Part shown: piece after piece, positions 58,287-64,000 of the stretch | Position numbering within the stretch: position 1 is the first letter of the stretch | Layout: each line of letters opens with the position of its first letter | Source of the DNA: Histidinibacterium aquaticum | GTDB lineage: Bacteria > Pseudomonadota > Alphaproteobacteria > Rhodobacterales > Rhodobacteraceae | Length of the DNA stretch: 64,000 nucleotides | Direction of reading: 5' to 3' | Assembly: GCF_008710275.1 (NCBI RefSeq) | Contig: NZ_VYQE01000001.1 | Location: 930,001-994,000, forward strand | Position numbers and translations under genes: made by a program | Notes under the pieces: generated by a model | The model's database searches: none | What the model saw: the letters and a program-made list of their open reading frames with translations, nothing else | Told to the model about the DNA's origin: nothing

Positions 58287-59096
58287 GTGGCGCATATCAT
58301 CGTCGTGGGTAACGAGAAGGGCGGCGCGGGGAAATCCACCGTGTCGATGCATGTCGCGAGCGCGCTCGCCCGACTGGGTCACAAGGTCGGCACGCTCGAT
58401 CTCGACCTCCGCCAGAAGAGCCTCGGCCGCTACATCGCCAACCGCCGGAGCTACATGGAGAAGTCCGGTCTCGACCTGCCCACACCGGCCTACCACGAAT
58501 TGCCGGAGGTCGATCAGGCGAGCCTTCAGCCGGGCGAGAATGCCTCGGACCATCGGCTCTCGGCGGCGGTTGCAGGGCTGGAGCCGGACAGCGACTTCAT
58601 CCTGATCGACTGCCCGGGCTCTCACACGCGTCTTGCCCAGGTGGCACACTCGCTTGCGGATACGCTGATCACGCCGCTCAACGACAGCTTCGTTGACTTC
58701 GACCTGCTGGCCCATATCGACACCGACGGCGAGAAGATCATCGGCCCCTCGGTCTACTCGGAAATGGTCTGGAGCGCGCGTCAGTTGCGGGCGCAGGCCG
58801 GGCTGGAGCCCATCGACTGGGTCGTCGTCCGCAACCGCCTCGGCGCGCAGCAAATGGTCAACAAGGAGAAGATGCAGAAGGCGCTCGACCTGCTGGCCAA
58901 GCGCATCGGCTTCCGCGTCGCCCCGGGTTTCAACGAGCGTGTCATCTTCCGCGAGCTGTTCCCGCGCGGGCTGACCCTTCTCGACCTGCGAGATATCGGG
59001 GTCAAGAACCTCAACATCTCCAACATCGCCGCCCGCCAGGAGCTGCGCGACCTGATGAAGGCGCTCAATCTCCCCGGCGTGGATGTGACTTTCTAG
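58287..59096 (+). CDS. mipZ: ParA-like division-site ATPase MipZ
   Basis: MipZ forms a gradient from the chromosome poles and keeps FtsZ rings to mid-cell in alphaproteobacteria. The 269-residue protein has the deviant Walker A IIVVGNEKGGAGKSTVSMHVA, the switch region DLDLRQKSLGRYIANR, and FILIDCPGSHTRLA. The GTG start at 58287 places the P-loop at the correct distance from the N terminus and follows a GGGG-rich site; a longer ATG frame from 58230 adds an unrelated lead. It is monocistronic and convergent with the next gene. Confidence 0.9.
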   Translation: MAHIIVVGNEKGGAGKSTVSMHVASALARLGHKVGTLDLDLRQKSLGRYIANRRSYMEKSGLDLPTPAYHELPEVDQASLQPGENASDHRLSAAVAGLEPDSDFILIDCPGSHTRLAQVAHSLADTLITPLNDSFVDFDLLAHIDTDGEKIIGPSVYSEMVWSARQLRAQAGLEPIDWVVVRNRLGAQQMVNKEKMQKALDLLAKRIGFRVAPGFNERVIFRELFPRGLTLLDLRDIGVKNLNISNIAARQELRDLMKALNLPGVDVTF

Positions 59097-59099
59097 AGG

Positions 59100-60182
59100 T
59101 CAGGCCGGCGTGCCGGACCGGTCGGCAGACGCCTGCTCCTCCGCGCGCTGCCGGGCCTGGTCGACGCGCGCCTGGTAGCTGAGGCGGGCCCAGGCGAGCA
59201 GCATCAGCGCGAAGAGCGCCACGAAGCCGGCGGCCGCGCCGGCATGACCGGCCATCGCCTGCCTCCACTTGAGCTGTAGCCAGTCACGCGTCTGCAGGAG
59301 CGAGAGGCCGGCATCCTCCGACCCGCCCACGATGGCGGAGACGATCTTGCCGCTTGTCCCGGCCTCGATCTCCGGCTGGCCCATCCACACGAGCATCGCG
59401 CCACCGGCCACCACTACCGCAACCGACAGTCCCGCCAACGCAGGCACGCGGCGGCCCATTGGCGCGTTTTCCTCCCGTTCGGCCATGTCCTCGGCCGATG
59501 CGGGCTCAGTGCTTTTTCGGGGCCGCGTCACCGCGACCATGGCCAGGGCCGCGAGACCGAGCCCTGCGGCCACCAGGCAGAAGAGATCGAGGACCGACTT
59601 CCCATCCTCCGGCGCCGAGAAGGCCGCGCGACGGCCTTCCACGAAGGGAAAGACCACCGGAAGGCGCGGATCGAGCCCGGCGCGCGCCAACGGCGCCGAC
59701 CATTCGCCCGGGGCCTGGAGCCAACCGTTCAGCGTCAGGACCGGCCCGCTTCCGCCCGAGCGCTCCGCGATGGCCGCGAGACCGGCGGCGGTGATGCGGC
59801 CGTCCTCGAAACCAGGACCGGTGAAGATGGCGAGCGCGCGCCGGGTCCGTCCGTCGCCCAGCCCTTCCAGCGGAAGCGCGAAAGCGGCAGGACCCTCGCC
59901 TCCGACAGGCGCCAGGGTCCGCGCCGCCTCGAGGTCGAGCTGCGCCGTCAGGAGGACTTCGCCGAGCGGGCTGGCATGCCGCTCCGGATCGAACCGGTCG
60001 AGCGTCACCGCCCTCGGCGGCCCCGCCACGTAGGCCGCAGTGCGCGCCTCTGACACGCCGCCCCCGAGAACCTGCAGCGCGATCCCGGCGGCAAGCGCCG
60101 CAAGGGACAACAGGCCGAGCACGGCCGGAACGATGCGGCGGAGAACGGCGGAGCTGGAGGAAGGGGCGGTGGCGTCGGTCAT
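59100..60182 (-). CDS. Hypothetical membrane protein
   Basis: The 360-residue protein has one N-terminal membrane helix (about residues 15-42), a periplasmic-like region (45-185) and three further helices (about 195-217, 245-265 and 315-340), with a charged C-terminal tail. The periplasmic part is Gly/Ala/Pro-rich, with no domain I recognise. It is convergent with mipZ (3-base gap) and divergent from the maoC-pta gene. It may be specific to this bacterial group. Confidence 0.7.
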   Translation of the reverse strand: MTDATAPSSSSAVLRRIVPAVLGLLSLAALAAGIALQVLGGGVSEARTAAYVAGPPRAVTLDRFDPERHASPLGEVLLTAQLDLEAARTLAPVGGEGPAAFALPLEGLGDGRTRRALAIFTGPGFEDGRITAAGLAAIAERSGGSGPVLTLNGWLQAPGEWSAPLARAGLDPRLPVVFPFVEGRRAAFSAPEDGKSVLDLFCLVAAGLGLAALAMVAVTRPRKSTEPASAEDMAEREENAPMGRRVPALAGLSVAVVVAGGAMLVWMGQPEIEAGTSGKIVSAIVGGSEDAGLSLLQTRDWLQLKWRQAMAGHAGAAAGFVALFALMLLAWARLSYQARVDQARQRAEEQASADRSGTPA

Positions 60183-60334
60183 GTCTTGTCTCCCGGCGTG
60201 TCGTCTTTTCCGAGGGATCGCCCCGGAATGCGGCAGGCTCGCGGCGGGGGCGGCGCGATTTACAGGCGTCTCCGGGTTGCGCTCGGGGAGGGCCGGCGCG
60301 AAGACTTCGGCACGAGGCCTGCCCGGGAGATCCG

Positions 60335-61717
60335 ATGCGTTACGCCAATACGCCCTATGACCGTCTCGAGGTCGGAATGGAGGCCGAGACCACCCGCCTC
60401 TGCGTGGCCGACGACCTCTACGTCTTCGCCCACGCCAGCGGAAACCTGAACCCGCTGCACCTGCCCGAAGCCGACGGTGACGGAGACGGCGTGCCCGAGG
60501 CCGTGGCCCCCTCAGCCTGGATCGCCGCGCTGATTTCCGGCGTCCTGGGCAACCGCCTGCCGGGACCGGGCACCCTCTACAAGTCGCAGTCTCTCACCTT
60601 CCTCGGCCGGGCCCGGCCGGGCGAGGAGGTAACTGCACGCGTCCGCCTGACCGAGCTCGGCCCCGACCGCGAGGCCCGCTTCGAAGTGGAGGTCAGCGGC
60701 GCCGAGGGCCCGCTCGCCCGCGGCGAGGCGGTGGTCATCGCGCCGCTTCGACCGGTCAGCTACGATGCCGCCGACATCCCCGGCCTCACAGTGCAGCGGC
60801 ACGTGCATTTCGACGCGATCCTGGCCCGCGCGGAACCTCTCGACCCGATCCCCACCGCCGTTGTCGCACCCGAAAGCCCAGATGCCCTGGCCGGAGCGCT
60901 GCTCGGCCGCGACCACACGCTGATCACTCCCATCCTCGTCGGCAGCGCCGCGCGCATCGCCACCGCGGCCACGGAGGCGGGAGTCGACATCTCCGGCCTC
61001 GAGATCGTCGAGGAGCCCGACCACCTGCGCGCCGCCGCCCGTGCCGTGGCGCTGGTCCACGAGGGGCGCGCCCGCGCGGTGATGAAGGGCCACCTGCACA
61101 CCGAGGACCTCCTGCGCGCGGTGGTCCGCCGCGACGGCGGCCTTCGGACCGCGCGGCGGCTGTCGCATGTCTTCGTGATGGACGTCCCCGGGCTCGATCA
61201 CCCGCTCCTGGTGACCGACGCCGCGATCAACATCGCCCCCGATCTCGCCACCAAGGTCGACATCGTTCAGAACGCCATCGACCTCGCGTTGGCGCTCGGC
61301 ATCGAGGAGCCCAAGGCGGGCATCCTCTCGGCCGTCGAGACGGTGAACCCCTCCATCCCCTCGACGCTCGACGCCGCCGCCCTCTCCAAGATGGCCGAGC
61401 GCGGGCAGATCACCGGCGGACTGGTCGACGGTCCACTCGCGATGGACAACGCCGTGGACCTGCAGGCGGCCGCCACCAAGGGCATCAAGTCCCTCGTCGC
61501 CGGCCGGGCGAACATCCTCGTCGCCCCGAACCTCGAAAGCGGCAACATGATCGCCAAGCAGCTCACCTATCTCGCCCATGCCGAGGCGGGCGGGCTGGTG
61601 ATCGGGGCCCAGGTCCCGGTGATCCTCTCGTCGCGGGCAGACGACGACAAGGCGCGCCTCGCCTCCTGCGCCGTCGCCGCGCTCTTCGCGGCGCACGCGC
61701 CGGTGCCGGGACACTGA
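60335..61717 (+). CDS. Bifunctional enoyl-CoA hydratase (MaoC)/phosphotransacetylase
   Basis: The 460-residue protein has an N-terminal MaoC hot-dog domain (residues 1-145; FAHASGNLNPLHL with the hydratase Asp/His region partly altered to Asn/His) and a C-terminal phosphotransacylase domain (GLLVDGPLAMDNAV-type block, LVAGRANILVAPNLESGN). It should exchange acyl-CoA and acyl phosphate; directly followed by ackA, it yields ATP from acyl-CoA. The annotation of hydratase activity is from family only. A single base separates the two genes. Confidence 0.9.
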   Translation: MRYANTPYDRLEVGMEAETTRLCVADDLYVFAHASGNLNPLHLPEADGDGDGVPEAVAPSAWIAALISGVLGNRLPGPGTLYKSQSLTFLGRARPGEEVTARVRLTELGPDREARFEVEVSGAEGPLARGEAVVIAPLRPVSYDAADIPGLTVQRHVHFDAILARAEPLDPIPTAVVAPESPDALAGALLGRDHTLITPILVGSAARIATAATEAGVDISGLEIVEEPDHLRAAARAVALVHEGRARAVMKGHLHTEDLLRAVVRRDGGLRTARRLSHVFVMDVPGLDHPLLVTDAAINIAPDLATKVDIVQNAIDLALALGIEEPKAGILSAVETVNPSIPSTLDAAALSKMAERGQITGGLVDGPLAMDNAVDLQAAATKGIKSLVAGRANILVAPNLESGNMIAKQLTYLAHAEAGGLVIGAQVPVILSSRADDDKARLASCAVAALFAAHAPVPGH

Positions 61718-61718
61718 C

Positions 61719-62855
61719 ATGGCCATCCTGACCCTCAATGCCGGATCGTCCTCGCTCAAGGTCTCGCTCTGGGAGGAGGGGCGCCGCCGCCTCGCGGCGC
61801 AGGTCGAGCGCCTCGGCTCGGACGCGCGGCTGAGCGTCGAGTACGGCGACGACAGCATGAGCCGCGACATCGGCCAGGCGGACCAGGCCCAGGCGCTCGA
61901 CGCGGTCCTGTCTGAGCTTCCCGACACGCGGATCGAGGCGGTCGGCCACCGGATCGTCCATGGCGGCCCGGACCGCACCGAACCCGAGAGACTGACCGAG
62001 GAGGTCCTGCGCGACCTCGCCCGCCTCTCTCCCTTCGCCCCCCTCCACCAGCCGCACAACCTCGCGGGGCTCCGTGCCGCCCGCGCGGCCTTTCCCGAGG
62101 CACTCCAGGTCGGCTGCTACGACACTGCCTTCCACCGGGGCCACCCCTGGGTCAACGACACCTTCGCCCTGCCCCGCCGCTTCTACGACGAGGGCGTGCG
62201 GCGCTACGGTTTCCACGGTCTGAGTTACGACTTCGTGACCACCCTGCTCGCGCGCGACTACCCCGACCTCCACGCGGGCCGGGTCATCGTCGCACACCTC
62301 GGAAACGGAGCCTCGACCTGCGCAATCCGGGAGGGGCGCAGCATCGGCTCCTCGATGGGTTTCTCCGCCCTCGACGGTCTGCCCATGGGTACGCGCTGCG
62401 GCCAGATCGACCCAGGAGTGCTGCTCTACCTGATGGACCAGAAAGCGATGCAGCCGGCCGAGATCTCCCGGCTGCTCTACAAGGAGAGCGGGCTGAAGGG
62501 CCTCTCCGGCCTCAGCTCCGACATGCGCAGCCTGCTCGCCTCCGACGCGCCCGAGGCCGCCGAGGCCGTTTCCTACTTTACCTTCCGCCTGGCGCGCGAG
62601 ATCGGCGCCATGGCCGCGGTCCTGGGCGGGATCGACGGGCTGGTCTTCACCGGGGGCATCGGAGAGAACGCAGCCCCCGTGCGGGCGCAGGCCCTGGAAA
62701 CGCTGGCTTTTCTCGGTCTCGAGCTGGACCCCGGCGCGAACGCCGCCAACGCCCGCGAGATACACGCCGGACCCGTCCCGATCCTGCGCATCGAGACCGA
62801 CGAGGAATCGGTGATCGCCCGGGCCTGTGCCAGGATCCTCACCTCTTCTGGGTAG
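61719..62855 (+). CDS. ackA: Acetate (or short-chain acyl) kinase
   Basis: AckA converts acyl phosphate and ADP to the acid and ATP. The 378-residue protein has the N-terminal AILTLNAGSSSLKVSL, the glycine block VIVAHLGNGASTCAI, GMGFSALDG-type region (SSMGFSALDGLPMGTRCG) and VFTGGIGENAAPVR. It is slightly shorter than E. coli AckA. With the adjacent MaoC-Pta fusion it makes a phosphotransacylase-kinase pair; the true acyl group (acetyl, propionyl or butyryl) is not clear. Confidence 0.94.
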   Translation: MAILTLNAGSSSLKVSLWEEGRRRLAAQVERLGSDARLSVEYGDDSMSRDIGQADQAQALDAVLSELPDTRIEAVGHRIVHGGPDRTEPERLTEEVLRDLARLSPFAPLHQPHNLAGLRAARAAFPEALQVGCYDTAFHRGHPWVNDTFALPRRFYDEGVRRYGFHGLSYDFVTTLLARDYPDLHAGRVIVAHLGNGASTCAIREGRSIGSSMGFSALDGLPMGTRCGQIDPGVLLYLMDQKAMQPAEISRLLYKESGLKGLSGLSSDMRSLLASDAPEAAEAVSYFTFRLAREIGAMAAVLGGIDGLVFTGGIGENAAPVRAQALETLAFLGLELDPGANAANAREIHAGPVPILRIETDEESVIARACARILTSSG

Positions 62856-62906
62856 AAATATCCCGGGGGGCCGGCGGAGCCGGCGGGGGCAGAGCCCCCT
62901 GCCCCC
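62855..62906. repeat. Dispersed hairpin repeat, family A, copy 2
   Basis: It begins at the ackA stop with GAAATATCCCGGGGGG, then a variable palindrome CCGGCGGAGCCGG, then GGGGGCAG pairing with CTGCCCCC (both arms perfect). The flanks match copy 1 (401-462) while the palindrome differs in sequence yet still pairs. Confidence 0.65.
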
Positions 62907-62909
62907 GTT

Positions 62910-62954
62910 CGAACCCTCGCACGGTGGATTTAGAGAGCGAGCCGCGAGGGTTCG
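62910..62954. repeat. 11-bp perfect inverted repeat downstream of ackA
   Basis: CGAACCCTCGC (62910-62920) and GCGAGGGTTCG (62944-62954) are perfect inverted copies around a 23-base spacer containing TGGATTTAGAGAGC. It directly follows repeat family A copy 2, between ackA and the convergent aldehyde dehydrogenase gene. It could be a terminator stem or an extension of the repeat. Confidence 0.55.
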
Positions 62955-63051
62955 AGGCCACCGGGACCGAATGCAACTAACGGCCGGGAAGCGCCCCCTC
63001 TCCCGGTCGCCTCCCCGCGCGCCGCCCACGGGGCGGCGGGCGGGGCGCCTT

Positions 63052-63073
63052 CCTCCGCGCGCCGGCGCGGAGG
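63052..63073 (-). terminator. Hairpin downstream of the aldehyde dehydrogenase gene
   Basis: CCTCCGCG (63052-63059) and CGCGGAGG (63066-63073) form a perfect stem 17 bases past the stop of the minus-strand aldehyde dehydrogenase gene. No T-run follows. Confidence 0.5.
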
Positions 63074-63090
63074 AACAGCGCCGAGCGCCG

Positions 63091-64000
63091 TCAGGCGAGA
63101 TCGACGGGCAGCAGCGCGTCGGGAAGGTTCTGGTAGCACACCGGCCTCAGGAACCGCCGGATCGACAGCGTCCCGACCGAGGTCGCGCCGAAGTTCGTGG
63201 TCGCTGGATATGGCCCGCCGTGGACCATGGCGTCGGCGACCTCGACACCGGTCGGGAACCCGTTGACGAGGATCCGCCCCGCCTTGCGCTCCAGCACCGG
63301 CATCAGGCGCCGGCCGGTCTCGGTATCGCCCTCGTCCATCTGCAGCGTCGCGGTCAGCTGACCCTCGAAGCCGCGGGCGAGCGTCTCCATCTGCTCCGGG
63401 CCGTCGACGCGCACCACGAGCCCGAAGGGCCCGAAGACCTCCTCGCCCAGGGCGTGGTCCTGCAGGTAGGCGTCCGCGTCGGTCTCGTAGAGGTTCGGAC
63501 TCGCGGTCCGGCCCTCGCTCTCGGTCCCGAGCACTTCGCGGACGGCGTTACGGGTACCGAAACGCTCCTTGCCCGAGCGGTAGGCCTCCGCGATGCCGTC
63601 GGTCAGCATGGTCTGTGCCGAGACTTCGCCCAGGGCCTCCTTCGCAGCCGCGACGAAGGCGTCACCCGCCTCGCCGCGCTCGACGACCGCGATGCCCGGA
63701 TTGGTGCAGAACTGGCCCACGCCCATGGTCAGCGAGCCCGCCCAGCCCTTGCCGATCTCGCCGCCCCGGGCCTTCGCGGCCTCGGGCAGGACGAACATCG
63801 GGTTGACCGAGCCCATCTCGCCGAAGAACGGGATCGGCTCGTCGCGCTGCATGCAGAGGTCGAAGAGAGCCTTGCCGCCCTTGAACGAGCCGGTGAATCC
63901 CACGGCCTTGATCAGCGGATGGGTCACCAGCCGTTGGCCGGTCTCAAGCGTCCCGCCCTGAACCAGCGAGAAGACGCCGCGGGGCATCCCGCAGCTCTCG
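63091..64000 (-). CDS. Aldehyde dehydrogenase (NADP+), C-terminal part (cut by window edge)
   Basis: About 303 residues of the C-terminal part lie in the window; the N terminus is beyond the right edge. The catalytic cysteine lies in GVGQFCTNPG and the general-base glutamate in PFFGEMGSVNP. This pattern matches the NADP+-dependent alpha-ketoglutaric semialdehyde dehydrogenase-like group of aldehyde dehydrogenases. It converges with ackA. The specific aldehyde cannot be read from this part. Confidence 0.88.
   Translation of the reverse strand, partial: ESCGMPRGVFSLVQGGTLETGQRLVTHPLIKAVGFTGSFKGGKALFDLCMQRDEPIPFFGEMGSVNPMFVLPEAAKARGGEIGKGWAGSLTMGVGQFCTNPGIAVVERGEAGDAFVAAAKEALGEVSAQTMLTDGIAEAYRSGKERFGTRNAVREVLGTESEGRTASPNLYETDADAYLQDHALGEEVFGPFGLVVRVDGPEQMETLARGFEGQLTATLQMDEGDTETGRRLMPVLERKAGRILVNGFPTGVEVADAMVHGGPYPATTNFGATSVGTLSIRRFLRPVCYQNLPDALLPVDLA

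Noticed and set aside
1-64000. tRNA or rRNA genes, CRISPR arrays, transposases or prophage genes
   Set aside because: The gaps were read for cloverleaf-type arms, regularly spaced repeats and transposase or integrase motifs; none was found. This is reading by eye, so a scan with tRNAscan-SE and Infernal would settle it.

Overview
The window is an ordinary stretch of chromosome from a high-GC alphaproteobacterium, almost certainly a member of the Rhodobacteraceae/Roseobacter group. Protein sequences and gene neighbourhoods both point there: a split F1Fo operon (atpI-B-E-F'-F), a MipZ-type ParA ATPase, a 44-residue aa3 oxidase subunit IV, pyrB coupled to a pseudo-dihydroorotase, the order ffh/GNATs/rpsP/rimM/trmD/rplS/rpmE, and a MaoC-phosphotransacetylase fusion beside acetate kinase. 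No tRNA, rRNA, insertion sequence, prophage or CRISPR array was recognised. Coding density is very high, and many neighbours overlap by 4 bases (ATGA, GTGA or TTGA).

Layout. 1-2.3 kb (minus): argH, a 36-residue lipoprotein, a DUF2834 membrane protein, then the start of lysA. 2.3-4.4 kb: a TlpA-like thioredoxin, YqgE and a DsbD-N-like periplasmic protein. 4.4-9.3 kb (minus): an RND efflux pair. 9.3-9.9 kb: a 616-base gap with strong hairpins and two copies of a dispersed repeat. 9.9-12 kb (minus): moaB, a metallophosphoesterase and a uracil-DNA glycosylase. 12-16.9 kb (plus): pyrB, two unknown membrane-associated proteins, a catalytically dead pyrC, a CPBP protease, plsY and an exported protein. 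16.9-25.1 kb: GNAT, a mobA-linked protein and mobA (minus), azlCD (plus), then coxIV, DUF6173, MBL and acyl-CoA dehydrogenase genes (minus), and Sua5 (plus). 25.2-33.7 kb: an OmpA/BON-like protein, ubiA, rsmE, a GNAT, gshA, mscL and a GST.

33.7-40.1 kb (minus): ytoQ, pheT, a YrhK protein, pheS, a HIT protein and a GT14-type glycosyltransferase. This run is divergent from a sulfotransferase and an MptE-like protein, together a probable glycan-modifying group. 41.8-44.4 kb: adenosine kinase and nth (minus), divergent from an AraC/alkyltransferase fusion. 44.5-48 kb: an OmpA lipoprotein convergent with the ATP synthase Fo operon, with back-to-back terminators. 48-49.6 kb: ArsR, a 22-residue membrane microprotein and a LysR regulator. 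49.9-57.9 kb (plus): ffh, five tandem GNAT acetyltransferases, chorismate mutase, rpsP, rimM, a VOC protein, DUF1328, trmD, rplS and rpmE. 58.3-64 kb: mipZ, an unknown membrane protein (minus), maoC-pta, ackA and a truncated aldehyde dehydrogenase (minus).

Nothing here is a clear new defence or mobile system. The items most worth a second look are the five-member GNAT array inside the SRP/ribosome gene block, the pyrB/pseudo-pyrC operon with its two membrane-associated passengers, two dispersed palindromic repeat families (one keeps its hairpin while the stem sequence changes), a structured intergenic region near 9.5 kb that may encode an RNA, and a hairpin-rich ffh leader. All functional calls come from reading the sequence; no database search was run.
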